Shown: piece after piece, positions 9,201 through 22,515 of the stretch | Position numbering within the stretch: position 1 is the first letter of the stretch | Layout of the letters: each line of letters starts with the position of its first letter | DNA from: Candidatus Poseidoniaceae archaeon | GTDB lineage: Archaea > Thermoplasmatota > Poseidoniia > Poseidoniales > Poseidoniaceae | Reading direction: 5' to 3' | Assembly (NCBI GenBank): GCA_030747695.1 | Contig: JASLKG010000002.1 | Location: 62,001-126,000, forward strand | Length of the DNA stretch: 64,000 nt | Made by a program: the position numbers and the translations under genes | The notes under the pieces: generated by a model | The model's database searches: none | Told to the model about the DNA's origin: nothing | What the model saw: the letters and a program-made list of their open reading frames with translations, nothing else

Positions 9201-9741
9201 CTGGGGTTGTAGAAAACGCAGTTGCCCATAACCAATTACCTTGTGGATCTAATTTTGCTACAAAACCGTCGCCTCCTCCATTTGAGGTTGTCAGTATTGT
9301 AGATCCAAAATCAACCTGACCCCAAATAAGACCTCCAATGTAAATATCTCCATTCGTATCTGTAGTCATTGCATCTAAGAAAATAAGGCCTGCTGTGGCA
9401 TCAGGCATTGTTGCCCACATCCAATTTCCATCAGAATCAATTTTTGCAATATATGAATCTGCATCATTTCCACCATTTTGTGAAGATGTCGCTGCCAAAT
9501 TAAGTGGCCCGAATTGCATGTTATTCCTAGTATCTCCACTAATTATCCAACCATCCATTGCTGCTTCAATAAATGAAGAATTAACATGACCAGATGATGA
9601 ACCTGCACTCTCTAACATTGTAGGTTCAGAATCTGCAAATGATATTTTCAAATCTTCTTCTAATACTGAAATCTGTTCCGATGGAGTGAATCCAGATAAT
9701 AACATCAAGGCTACTATACTCATGACAAGATGAGAGCGCAT
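6289..9741 (-). CDS. Secreted, membrane-anchored protein with beta-propeller-type and Asp-rich calcium repeats
   Basis: 1150 residues. Order: signal peptide (about 1-22), a region of repeated 'G-x-D-x-F/Y-V/I-x-K-I/W-D' blades (about 60-490) of the SBBP/beta-propeller type, then many DxDxDG-type thrombospondin type-3 repeats (about 495-990), a transmembrane helix (about 999-1022) followed by Arg-Arg, a Pro/Gln-rich linker, and a terminal Trp-rich segment EWLEYPAGAGAWYMRDQTSR. Family knowledge: the Asp repeats bind calcium and stiffen the protein; the propeller may bind ligands. Topology predicts a large external part and a short cytoplasmic tail. The start could be the ATG at 9741 or 9723; the former lies inside a perfect hairpin. 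Exact function unknown; likely cell-surface structure or adhesion. Confidence 0.85.
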   Translation of the reverse strand: MRSHLVMSIVALMLLSGFTPSEQISVLEEDLKISFADSEPTMLESAGSSSGHVNSSFIEAAMDGWIISGDTRNNMQFGPLNLAATSSQNGGNDADSYIAKIDSDGNWMWATMPDATAGLIFLDAMTTDTNGDIYIGGLIWGQVDFGSTILTTSNGGGDGFVAKLDPQGNWLWATAFSTTPESNGSSWVRGLAFDATGNSNGIIASGSQSGITTFGTHQLNNTDIEYLVVSIDPFTGLVNWVESAGGLGTDIGYDIGVDSNGNIWQVGVTSGTFTANGQSHQAVSQQDTVVVKWTPVFNNGAQVSIVKGIASNSGMLSIPDDLVVTSTNDVVVAGVFIGTLDAGNQKTVTDQGSNGDAFVVKIGSNGATSWITSAGSGGQLDWATSVRENKDGDYVVGGQYSGTASFDGNYITSAGSGDGFIAQLDNMGNWDWVESIGGPDYDIFSDVAVNDTGNYSGTGSYQSTINKGTQSITSSGGLDIFIWAIDPAQNADRDNDGVNDQEDNCPDDNNPLQIDSDLDSDGDECDYDDDNDGITDNNGDDCPRGGSWNWTSNQNTDFDNDGCKDDSPEDLDDDNDGVLDVDDSCLTSYTPPRGWWTSDSGNDVDGDGCRDSDEDLNDDNDEFDDASDDCSKEYGTSNLGSYNGCLDRDGDGYADVEDSCPLTAGDSTFGGSLGCPDSDGDGWQDTQDDLPNDSSQWEDYDGDGFGDNPDGNNSDDCINIPGESVLDRYGCPDQDDDGYSTADDNWLISDGADAFPLDQTQWSDWDEDGFGDNYGNLSWEDRPSQWPGEYYSYAQNQDACPTLAGDSWKEDIFGCPDSDSDGWADSMDAFPGDPNEYRDSDGDSYADGNDGCPNLAGNSTEDRKGCGDFDSDGWSDPEVGIWDVSDGADWAPLDPTQWSNQDGDNYGDNMFGTLADQCPEEFGTSFMMDHYGCIDSDGDGWADVMDAFPDQMTQWNDTDGDGFGDNFNGLNPDECPLVAGVEKENGCEEVIEEASSISTTVLVAGGGGILLVIGLIVGLVLMRRSNDDSEKSWGGAPTMPDMSAQPAGQQFYQQPVQNTQPAYSQPVQQTYTQPVQQTIPQTNNQQDNGRTEYQQVQPVLMPTPSAAPAAPSVDMVGSMRSDNNEWLEYPAGAGAWYMRDQTSRQWIRKI

Positions 9742-9756
9742 GACCTTCGGTCATGC
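9738..9756. other. Perfect 8-bp hairpin with three-base loop at the start of the surface-protein gene
   Basis: GCATGACC, loop TTC, GGTCATGC (GAA loop on the gene's strand). The right-hand arm on the minus strand contains the ATG at 9741, so if that is the start codon it sits in the stem; if translation starts at 9723 the hairpin is in the leader. Confidence 0.6.
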
Positions 9757-9778
9757 TCAAGGGTGATGAATCCTTTGT

Positions 9779-10708
9779 TCAAATGTTAGTGTGTAAAGTC
9801 TTGGTTAAATTGTTAAAAATCCATGTTTCCCCATAACCATTTTTACCCATGTGAGCAGGTACTAACACGTTGTATGTTTCGACTTTAGCGCTATCGTTTT
9901 GAAATCTCCACCAATGTAATAATGACCCAAAGCCATCATCATGTGCACGTCTTTCAGACAATGAATCCGTGAAATCTGGATTTGCCGCTAAATTCATTTT
10001 CTGTCTTCTCAGCATTGGTGCTCTTTGAAATAATTCCACATTATCAACCTTGAACAAACCCTCGCAATCTAACACCCAACTGTCAACAGTTTCTTCTTCT
10101 GGTCCTTTTATTGTACCAATTACTCTATGAATTCTTGCTTCCAACAAAATAGGACGGGAGGAAGCTAAATCTAAACCTGCTTCATCAACGACAGTGAAAT
10201 CTGCTTCTGCTTTCAAAACAAAAGGCCCACTACCAATAAACAATATTTGATCTTGTGATTCATCATCAAGTTCTGTTTCTAATTTTTCATCACTCAAAAA
10301 TAAGGTTCCATCTAATACTGCTTTTCCTACAAAAGCCGCGAGGTCATTTTTAGACCAAACTATAACACTTCTACCTTGTCTTATAGGAATGTCTGAGATA
10401 TCCATTGAAAGTTCCCGGAGTGCGATTAATAGATGATCTCCTCTCGGCGTATCAATCAACCAAGATTCGACTGATGCGAGGTCTAGGGGTGCAAAACCTT
10501 GTCCTGACGTCCAGACTTCCATACCTGGGCTCAGACCATTCTTCATTTGCTCAGGGGTTACCTCTTTTATTCGCCCAAGCCATGATATTACACCAGGTGA
10601 AGTTAGTGGTATTGAGCCACAATCAAGACTGACACCGAGGCTATTCAGCAACGGTAACAATTCTGGCCCCATGTCCAGGTCTTGATAGAGCCCGTCCTTG
10701 AGTTTCAC
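9779..10708 (-). CDS. Unidentified protein translationally coupled to L30e
   Basis: 309 residues starting at GTG; the start overlaps the L30e stop as GTGA, so the two are almost surely translated together. I do not recognise the family. Seen: a soluble protein, no signal peptide or membrane helix; an N-terminal part mentioning a 'TSGQGFAPLDL' stretch; a middle with alternating strands (GRSVIVWSKNDLAAFVGKAV); an acidic linker near residue 150; and a C-terminal half rich in strands ending near HWWRFQNDSAKVETYNVL. In many euryarchaea the gene after rpl30e is nusA, but no KH-domain GXXG motifs are visible here, so this is not NusA by inspection. Context suggests a role in transcription or translation, as an inference only. 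Confidence 0.75.
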   Translation of the reverse strand: MKLKDGLYQDLDMGPELLPLLNSLGVSLDCGSIPLTSPGVISWLGRIKEVTPEQMKNGLSPGMEVWTSGQGFAPLDLASVESWLIDTPRGDHLLIALRELSMDISDIPIRQGRSVIVWSKNDLAAFVGKAVLDGTLFLSDEKLETELDDESQDQILFIGSGPFVLKAEADFTVVDEAGLDLASSRPILLEARIHRVIGTIKGPEEETVDSWVLDCEGLFKVDNVELFQRAPMLRRQKMNLAANPDFTDSLSERRAHDDGFGSLLHWWRFQNDSAKVETYNVLVPAHMGKNGYGETWIFNNLTKTLHTNI

Positions 10709-11004
10709 TCAACATTAGTACGCAAAGACAACAATTCTGAATCACCTGCATCAAGCACAGTGATTGTAGATACGCTAAATGGCTTCCCAGATGCCACCCC
10801 TAGATCTCTATTGACAATGGTTGTTTGGTGTACGGTTACTTCAGGGTGCTTCGCTGCCAAATTATCCACGTAATCTTGTGGACAATTTGCTGCTAAAATA
10901 ATGCATTTAGCATTTCCCTTTGTACATGCATCAATAGCTTGCCGCTGTCCAAATAACAGATTTCCAGTTGTACTTGCAATTTTCAATTGTCTACTTATGT
11001 CCAT
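10705..11004 (-). CDS. rpl30e: Ribosomal protein L30e
   Basis: 99 residues, the normal length. The sequence matches archaeal/eukaryotic L30e: a start with a short helix, GNLLFGQRQAIDACTKG, KCIILAANCP, and an end with the strand-turn 'LGVASGKPFSVSTITVLD'. L30e is an L7Ae-fold RNA-binding protein of the large subunit. Its place after rpoA2 is the classic archaeal RNA polymerase operon order. GGAGGAATGAAAT precedes the ATG. The gap to rpoA2 is 43 bases; downstream it overlaps the next gene by 4 bases. Confidence 0.93.
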   Translation of the reverse strand: MDISRQLKIASTTGNLLFGQRQAIDACTKGNAKCIILAANCPQDYVDNLAAKHPEVTVHQTTIVNRDLGVASGKPFSVSTITVLDAGDSELLSLRTNVE

Positions 11005-11047
11005 ATTTCATTCCTCCACATATTGCTTCTCAATGTTAAATATTGAA

Positions 11048-15794
<4,747 letters not shown>

Positions 15795-15798
<4 letters not shown>

Positions 15799-18700
15799 CT
15801 TCGGTCCTCCAGTTCTAAGCGCATTGCAACCCCGAGACTCTTCATCTCATCTAGTAGCAATTTGAATGCATATGAAGTCTGTACTTTGTAGACTTCTGCA
15901 CCATCACCATGTATCGGTGAAACATATGTTCTCCGTTTAGGATCAAACCATGCTATATGTCCAGATTGGGCACACACGAATAAGTCAATTCCATCCGACT
16001 CGTCAAGTAAACGGTCTTTAATGACCATCGAAGCTCCATGAGCAATCAAACAATCACGCTCCATCTCTCCGAATCGCAAACCACCTTGGCGTGCACGGCC
16101 TTCTGTAGGTTGTCGAGTCAAGATCTGAACTCTTCCTCTACTTCTTGCATGTATTTTTCCTGAAACCATGTGGTGCAACTTTTGATAATAGATACAGCCA
16201 ACGAAAATATCGGCTGGATATGTTTCTCCTGTTTCACCGTTAATCATTGCTTCACGGCCGGTGTGATCGTATCCATTACGTACTAATCCATCTCTAAGGC
16301 TTCCTTCCTTTTCTCCTCTGAAGGCTGTACCATCAATTCTACGACCTTCTAAGGAACCAACCTTTCCACCAATCATTTCCAGAACGTGTGCAACTGTCAT
16401 CCTTGAAGGAATAGCGTGGGGATTGATAATCAAATCCGGAACAATTCCGTCCCTTGTAAATGGCATATCTTCAGCATTTACGAGCCTTCCAATAACACCT
16501 TTTTGTCCATGTCTTGAAGCGAATTTGTCACCAACTTCAGGCACTTTGTGAGATCTTACCATACACCTAACCAATCTGCCTGAATCTAGTGATTCTGTTA
16601 CATACACATTGTCAACCCAACCTTTTTCGCCGTGTCTAATTAACATAGAGGATTCTCTACGTTCTTGTGCCTGTAAGAATGCACCTGCGCCAGTTTCTTC
16701 CAAAAATCGCGGAGGACTTGTTTTGCCTACTAAGACATCTCCTCCCTCTAAGTATTTCTCTGGATGAGGCAAACCATCACCTTCAAGGTGATCGTATGCA
16801 CCTACTGGTTTGAGTCCTTTTACTTCCTCAAGTCCAGTTCCAGGAATTTCTATTTCTTCGACTTGTCCACCAGGGAACCTTCTGCGCTCTGCATTATATG
16901 TTCGATTAAATGTAGAACGGCCAAGAGCACGCTCTATACTTGAACTATTCATAATCACTGCATCCTGCATATTGTAACCATGCAAGCTCATTACAGCTAC
17001 TATGAAATTTTGACCTCCAGGCCTTTCATCAAAATTAGTTGTATCCATAGCAGTAGTGTGTGTTATAGAACGCTGCGGATAATGTAACACGTGAAGTCTT
17101 GTATCTGGCCTTAGGCGATAATTTGAACTTGGCAAACCTAGAGATTGTTTTACCATTGCAGTTCCTCCAGTAACACGCGGTGTTGAATTGTGTTCTGGAT
17201 AAGGAATTAATGATGCACAAACACCCAAAACTAGTTGTGGATCTATCTCACAGTGTGTATATTCTGAATTATATAGAAGTGGCACCTCGAATACTGCATC
17301 TCCTTGCTCTCCATTAGGCATGTTAATTCTAGCTTGTAATTTTGCAGTTTCCGCACCAGGTTGTCCCAAGTTAAGCCATTTTACTGCTGAGCTACTTACT
17401 GGACGTCCTGCATACTCATTACCTTCAGGAACCTTTTCGGGTAGAACAAATGGCTTTGGTGCTATGTATAGGTCTTCTTCTTCTTCAGCATCAATCCACT
17501 CAATAACTCCTTCGTTTACAAGGTCCTTGAATGTTAATTCTCCAGAAGAAACATCTGCAAGATGTTCTTGAGTTAATCTGGGTGCTCCATCATAAAGAAT
17601 CAAAACAGGTCGAAGGATTCGTCCCTTGTCTGTATTGATAAATACATCACGATTTGCTTCGTCATAACGTACAGATACCTCTGATCTTATTGCTCCTCTG
17701 CGACGTGCATTCTTGAATTGCCTAACTAGATTTTTACCACGCTTGTGGATACCATATATATCTCCATTTACGTGTATTCTATCACCATCTGTCCAATCAT
17801 CAGGTTGGAATACATCCATCTCATCAAGTCTAGATTGTATCTCTATTTCAGGAACCGCTTCAGAAATGTCTATCATTTGCGCAGCATTCTTCACAAGACC
17901 ACAATTCTGACCTTCAGGTGTTTCGTTTGGACATAACCTACCCCATTGTGTAGGGTGTAAATCTCTTGCCTCGAAATGAGGTTGGCTACGAACTAGAGGG
18001 CTTGTGACTCTCCTCATATGTGAAAGTGCAGATAGGTATGTTGTCCTGTCCAATAATTGACTTACACCACTACGGCCGCCTACCCAATTACCAGTAGCCA
18101 ACGCATGCATTATTTTACTAGTAAGTACATCTGGCCTCAAACAAGATGTAATCTTAAGTTCACGTTTACGGTTGTGATGACGTTCTAATTGGTACTTCAA
18201 ATCACGTGCTAACTGTCCCATTGAAACTCTGAATAAATCTTCTACTAAATCTCCTGCCAGACGTACTCTCTTGTTTGCATAATGATCTTTATCATTTGGC
18301 TTACGATTTGTTATTGCCATTTCAAGAACTTGCCTTACGATTCTCCCAAGGAATATAGCCTTCTTTTTACGGTGTTCTGTAGAATCTCCTAAGTGTGGCA
18401 ATAATTCACGATCAAGTAATTGATTAACCCGTGCTTCACGATATTCCTTCTGCTGTCCTGCTGCAAACTTTTTCTCCAACCATTGGTGTGCTTCTTCTAG
18501 AGAATCAACAGCGTATTCCTCATTGTCCTTAACTTCATTAATATTAGCTACAATATACTTGAATGTCTCTGTAGGTCCAGCGATTGCTTGGAACAATTCT
18601 TGATCGTTTTCAATACCAAGTGCTCTCATCAAAAGTACAACAGGAATTGCAGTAGTTCCAGCAGTGCTAATCTTTACCATTAGCATTCCATCACGGCGCT

Positions 18701-19406
18701 TTTCAACTGTTAGAGGCTTTCTCATTCCATCTTTTTGTGAAAATATCTTTGCAACTTCTGTACGCTTTGCATACCTCTTATTGATTTCAACAGTAACACG
18801 ATTTGGTGCTAAATCTTCCATTGAAATTAATACTCTCTCGGTTCCATTAATTATGAAATAGCCACCAGGATCTAACGGATCTTCACCCTTATTTCGAAGT
18901 AATCCATCCCATAATTTACGATCTTCTTCACTGGTATTAGGGTGCAAAACTTTGTCACCTGCAATATGATTTGCGTGTAAATTACATCTGCGACTCCTGA
19001 CCATAATTGGCATATTTCCAACTTGAACTCCCTTTTCCGGTTGGCCAGGAACTCCATTGCGGTAAATTGTGAAATCCATTTTCACAGGGGACATATATGT
19101 TAATTTTCTAAGTCTGCATTCCATGGGTGTTGAAGGGTGATCTGAACCATCAGCTTCTCTAATATTTGGTTCGCCAAGGTTTATGTTTTTGACACGTATA
19201 ATGATGTCTTGGTCAATCACGTCAAGTTTGATTAACCCTCCATTTTCATCTTCAACTTCTTCATCTGTACCTACGCGTATTGCGCGAACAATTTTCTCCA
19301 TACGTGACAAGGAATTGTCACCTGAAGGTATACAATCGTCATATGATGCTAGTTGGTGATTTACCAAACTGCGCTCTCTAAAAAATGATTCAATAATTTC
19401 CTTCAT
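15795..19406 (-). CDS. rpoB: DNA-directed RNA polymerase subunit B (unsplit)
   Basis: 1203 residues, a single-chain RpoB as in Thermoplasma-type archaea rather than the split B''/B' of methanogens and halophiles. Signature segments seen: 'ERVLISMEDLAPNRV', 'THTTAMDTTNFDERPGGQN', 'NMQDAVIMN', 'KVPEVGDKFASRHGQKG' and 'GGLRFGEMERDCLIAHGA'. Normal archaeal RpoB ends with a CxxC...CxxC zinc ribbon; here the ligands read C1145-AQ-S1148 and S1163-PI-H1166, so only one cysteine remains, although the following 'SYAFKLLLDEM' is conserved. Start ATG has GAGGTGATATT upstream, and the gene overlaps rpoA1 by ATGA. No intein. Confidence 0.97.
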
Positions 19407-19421
19407 AATATCACCTCAAAC

Positions 19422-20039
19422 TCAACTGCCCTCCACAATCAGTCGGTATGCAACTGATACGCCTGCAGAAGGTGATTTACGTACAACTTTCAGTATACGG
19501 TCTGATAGCCATCCTGCTGGCAAAGGAACATGGTCTTCATCTTCAGAGTTCTTGTTGACTTCTAGTTCAACAGTTTCCTTGATTACTTGGATAACTGGAT
19601 CTGTAATTAGAATCTTAGGCAATAATTCCTTAGCTAACCTTGTCTCACCAGTTTCATCATCAACAATCATCAAACCCCATGGTTCTAATTCACTTTCCTC
19701 ATCTTCTGGTTCGACTAATTCCTGATGTGGAACTAAATGGTGATTTAGTACATTGAATTTGATACTAGAGAAATTGAAATCATCATCATCTAAAGCCTTC
19801 TTAGAAATAGTTATTTTACGGCTTCTACGTTTTTGTCTGCGGTTACCGAGCTCTGCTAAAGCATTCATAGCTCCTGTGAAAATTTCATCATCTTTTGAAA
19901 CACCTAAGACTGATGCAATTTCATCCGCCGTCAATGACTTTATGTCATTCATATTACGGTCTGTAGCCAGTTTATGGGCGTATTCTTCGGCAATTCCCAT
20001 CTCCATTAAGCGCTTTTTTGTTGCTGATTTAACGACCAT
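19422..20039 (-). CDS. rpoH: DNA-directed RNA polymerase subunit H with a large N-terminal extension
   Basis: 205 residues, against about 80 for ordinary RpoH. The C-terminal half is the RpoH/Rpb5 assembly domain: 'FNVLNHHLVPHQELV', 'LLPKILITDPVIQ' and 'RILKVVRKSPSAGVSVAYR', split by an extra acidic loop of about 25 residues. The N-terminal half starts [36 protein letters not shown] and ends in a basic linker (RRQKRRSRK); it is clearly homologous to the start of RpoA2 in the same operon. Start taken at the ATG 20039, matching the RpoA2 N terminus; a start at 20048 adds three residues. The gene leads the polymerase operon, 15 bases before rpoB and 48 bases after tRNA-Lys. Confidence 0.92.
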   Translation of the reverse strand: MVVKSATKKRLMEMGIAEEYAHKLATDRNMNDIKSLTADEIASVLGVSKDDEIFTGAMNALAELGNRRQKRRSRKITISKKALDDDDFNFSSIKFNVLNHHLVPHQELVEPEDEESELEPWGLMIVDDETGETRLAKELLPKILITDPVIQVIKETVELEVNKNSEDEDHVPLPAGWLSDRILKVVRKSPSAGVSVAYRLIVEGS

Positions 20040-20087
20040 TACCCACACACCCTTAGCCCGCAGTGCATTGATTCCGTGCTTGTCAGG

Positions 20088-20161
20088 CGGGTCTGACGGG
20101 GTTCGAACCCGCGGCCGACGGGTTAAAAGCCCGTCGCTCTACCTGACTAAGCTACAGACCC
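20088..20161 (-). tRNA. tRNA-Lys (anticodon UUU)
   Basis: 74 bases on the minus strand. Acceptor stem GGGTCTG pairs with CAGACCC, the discriminator is G, and CCA is not fully encoded. The anticodon stem ACGGG/CCCGT encloses the loop CTTTTAA, giving anticodon TTT. The T arm is GCGGG-TTCGAAC-CCCGT. No intron. It lies directly upstream of, and in the same direction as, the RNA polymerase operon. Confidence 0.95.
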
Positions 20162-20328
20162 AAATGCAACTGTTGGGCTTGCTGGCCGACCGGTATACCA
20201 TTCATAAAGGCTTCGACGGGAAAAAACAACGCTAAACGCCAGACTATGCGGATGTGGCGTGTGGAGCCACTTATACCGCTCTAAACACCAAGAGGCATAA
20301 AGGCTTCGGCTGGAACCGATTACCAATC
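20162..20328. promoter_or_regulatory. Divergent leader between tRNA-Lys and the methyltransferase-biotin ligase gene, with a 13-bp direct repeat
   Basis: CATAAAGGCTTCG occurs at 20203-20215 and again at 20296-20308, 93 bases apart, each with a TATACC sequence upstream (about 20193 and 20272). On the minus strand the first copy contains CCTTTATG about 42 bases before the tRNA-Lys 5' end, which would suit a TATA-like promoter. The second copy lies about 20 bases before the ATG of the plus-strand gene. No ORF of note is seen. Confidence 0.35.
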
Positions 20329-21693
20329 ATGGCAGATAAAGAGTTGTTCTCTGAGCAAGATGTTTTAGATGAAATTAGCCGTACTAATCGGCCACCTAAG
20401 AGCATTTTATGGGAGTTAAAAAATAATATAAAATTTAATCTTACCATACCTCCAACTGTTTATCCGCCCAGAGAGGATACAAAATTAATGGGAAATCGTA
20501 TTTTGTCATTGGGAGCAGGCAGAGGAAGGAAATTCTTAGAGATTGGTTGTGGATCTGGAGCATTGTCTATTTGTGCATCTTATCTAGGATGGGATGTTTT
20601 TGCATGTGATATTAATCCATTTGCTGTTGCAGCAACACAGGGAAATATGGAAGAAAATCGACTAAAGGGTACAATAGTTGAGGGAGGAGTGGGACCTGAT
20701 GGATTTCCATTCAATGAAAAATTTGATCTTATAGTTTGGAATTTGCCATACATACCTGCAAGTAATTCAGAAGAGGAGATTCTTGGTCCGCTCGAGGAAG
20801 CCTCTTTTCTTGATAATGACATATTAGGTCTTGATCAGCGTATGATTAATGCAATTGTCAATAACAAACTGTTAAACAATCATGGTAAAATATTAGCCCT
20901 GAGTAGAACAGAAATTAGTGGAAGAGGTTTGGCCCATAGAGTCTGGGACAAGCTAACATTTGATGACGGTGAAGAGTTGGTTCTGACATGCCTTTGGAAT
21001 CCCTGGGATGGGGCATCAAACAATTATATCGAAAAAACAGGTTCAACCAACTCTGACCTTTTGAAAATGGAAGGAGTTGGAACCCATATTAGAGCAGGTA
21101 TTCAAGAAGATGCCCGAGGGCGTAAATCTCGAAAGTGGACCTCTATAGAAGGTTCTTATGCAGGCTCATGGATTGTTTCAAACTCACCTGATATTAATCC
21201 AGGTTTTCTCCAAATTTGCGGAGCTTTAGCAGTGATAAATTCAATACCAGTTCCTGGATTAAATCTGAAATGGCCAAATGACATAATCATAGATGGAAGA
21301 AAGGTATGTGGAATACTTGCAGAAAGTCAGTCAATTGGAGATAATATAAATGTGGTTTTAGGCATTGGAATAAATCTAAAATCAAGTGATGATGATTTTA
21401 ATTTTGATGCTGCTTACATCGATGAATTAATTCCTTGTAATGCCGCTATTATTGATCCAATAATTACAGCAGAATTAGCTTCATTAATAGAACTGAGAGA
21501 TGATTTGCCTCCAATCAATATTGAAGTAATTAAAAACGATGCCTTGAGAAGAATTACTGGCTATGGTAACCCCATATACAAGGGTGAAGAATATTGTGAT
21601 TTTTCTCTGGATGATTCCTTTCGATTAGTATTAGGAGATGATACAATTATTGATGATGGAGAAACAATAAAATGGAACACTGAAAAATCCTAA
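20329..21693 (+). CDS. Fusion: HemK/PrmC-like methyltransferase + biotin-protein ligase
   Basis: 454 residues. Residues about 40-225 are a class I SAM-dependent methyltransferase: motif I EIGCGSG (71-77), an acidic residue in FACDINPF (about 94), and NLPY (138-141), the variant of NPPY typical of enzymes that methylate glutamine or nucleobase amides. Residues about 232-454 are a BirA-type biotin-protein ligase: GSTN (238-241), the biotin/AMP loop DARGRKSRKW (261-270), KWPND (314-318) with the catalytic Lys, and GIGINL. The ligase would load biotin onto the carrier protein encoded at 40153-40554. Start ATG 20329 is chosen; an in-frame start at 20254 would run through the upstream repeats. The pairing of the two activities in one chain is unusual; no DNA-binding domain is present. 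Confidence 0.85.
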   Translation: MADKELFSEQDVLDEISRTNRPPKSILWELKNNIKFNLTIPPTVYPPREDTKLMGNRILSLGAGRGRKFLEIGCGSGALSICASYLGWDVFACDINPFAVAATQGNMEENRLKGTIVEGGVGPDGFPFNEKFDLIVWNLPYIPASNSEEEILGPLEEASFLDNDILGLDQRMINAIVNNKLLNNHGKILALSRTEISGRGLAHRVWDKLTFDDGEELVLTCLWNPWDGASNNYIEKTGSTNSDLLKMEGVGTHIRAGIQEDARGRKSRKWTSIEGSYAGSWIVSNSPDINPGFLQICGALAVINSIPVPGLNLKWPNDIIIDGRKVCGILAESQSIGDNINVVLGIGINLKSSDDDFNFDAAYIDELIPCNAAIIDPIITAELASLIELRDDLPPINIEVIKNDALRRITGYGNPIYKGEEYCDFSLDDSFRLVLGDDTIIDDGETIKWNTEKS

Positions 21694-22169
21694 TCTTCAA
21701 GGACTGCATCTACGATTTCTTCTTCATTATACTTCTTTTTCCATATTCCAAATCCAAGTATTAAGGCACCAATAGGATAAAGCAAAAATGAGATCGGCAA
21801 GCTCCTAGAAACTGTATAACTAAATTTGGCAACTGACTCCATAGACGATGAATCATCACTATTCGTCAATGTGAAAGTGTGTGCGCCATCTTGATCGGCG
21901 GTATAGGTGTAATCTCCATCAATTGCCCATTCATTAATCGTTAAACCATCGGGCGTCATTATTACAAGGTTTAACTCACCAGTTTCAACTTCTATAGAGA
22001 AATCATCACCTTCGCTCATCTCAAAAACTTTCGACCAATTTTCTGATCCCGAAATTTCAACCGGATCAACCCATGTATGTAAAATAAAAGTTACAAGGAG
22101 TATCGAAGAACCTACAAGAATCATCACATCGTGACCTTTGACTGGAGGTGCTGCGCCGCCGGCTCCCAT
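21690..22169 (-). CDS. Small membrane-anchored protein with an extracytoplasmic beta domain
   Basis: 159 residues from the ATG at 22169; a TTG at 22199 overlapping the previous stop as TTGA would add ten residues. Two hydrophobic helices frame the protein: about residues 15-35 (MILVGSSILLVTFIL) and about 130-148 (LPISFLLYPIGALILGFGIW), followed by a Lys-rich then acidic tail. Between them lies a strand-rich domain with 'GDYTYTADQDGAHTFTLTNS', the style of a small pre-peptidase or emp24-like beta sandwich. I do not recognise the family. It follows the RNase P-like gene on the same strand and its end overlaps the fusion gene's end by 4 bases. Confidence 0.65.
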   Translation of the reverse strand: MGAGGAAPPVKGHDVMILVGSSILLVTFILHTWVDPVEISGSENWSKVFEMSEGDDFSIEVETGELNLVIMTPDGLTINEWAIDGDYTYTADQDGAHTFTLTNSDDSSSMESVAKFSYTVSRSLPISFLLYPIGALILGFGIWKKKYNEEEIVDAVLED

Positions 22170-22195
22170 ATTTAATGCGAGAGAGATTAAGCACT

Positions 22196-22480
22196 TCAAC
22201 GCTTGCGAAATGATTTATCGATCTGAAGTCTGTCTCTAACCAGCTTAATTTTACCACTAGAGGTGATACTAACTACTCTACCATTCTTCAAGCACTCTAA
22301 TGTTTCTCTATAATCCGTTAAACCAACTTTAATTATGCATTTATTTTCAGACATATCATACAAATTAACTGGTAATCCAGAAAGGAAATTTTTCAATTCA
22401 TCCCGATTTGAAAATCCTTCTATCCTACAACCTATCCAACGATGTTTACCGCGAAGAGCTTTGGAAGGTTTCTTCGCCAT
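22196..22480 (-). CDS. Putative RNase P protein subunit (Pop5/Rnp2-like)
   Basis: 94 residues from ATG 22480; an in-frame upstream start would overlap the divergent gene. The chain starts basic (KKPSKALRGKHRWIGCRIEG), then a helix, a strand carrying 'KCIIKVGLTDYRETLECLKN' and a helix with 'SGKIKLVRDRL'. This resembles the Pop5/Rpp14 family of archaeal RNase P proteins, which support tRNA 5' maturation: a basic start, a strand with the shape 'a-I-K/R-V...', and a C-terminal basic helix. The match is pattern-based and moderate. Alternative: another small RNA-binding protein with the same alpha/beta shape. It is followed, with 4 or more bases overlap or a short gap, by the membrane protein gene. 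Confidence 0.45.
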   Translation of the reverse strand: MAKKPSKALRGKHRWIGCRIEGFSNRDELKNFLSGLPVNLYDMSENKCIIKVGLTDYRETLECLKNGRVVSITSSGKIKLVRDRLQIDKSFRKR

Positions 22481-22515
22481 CAGGCAAGGGCAAAACGACA
22501 TCTCACTTAACAAAG

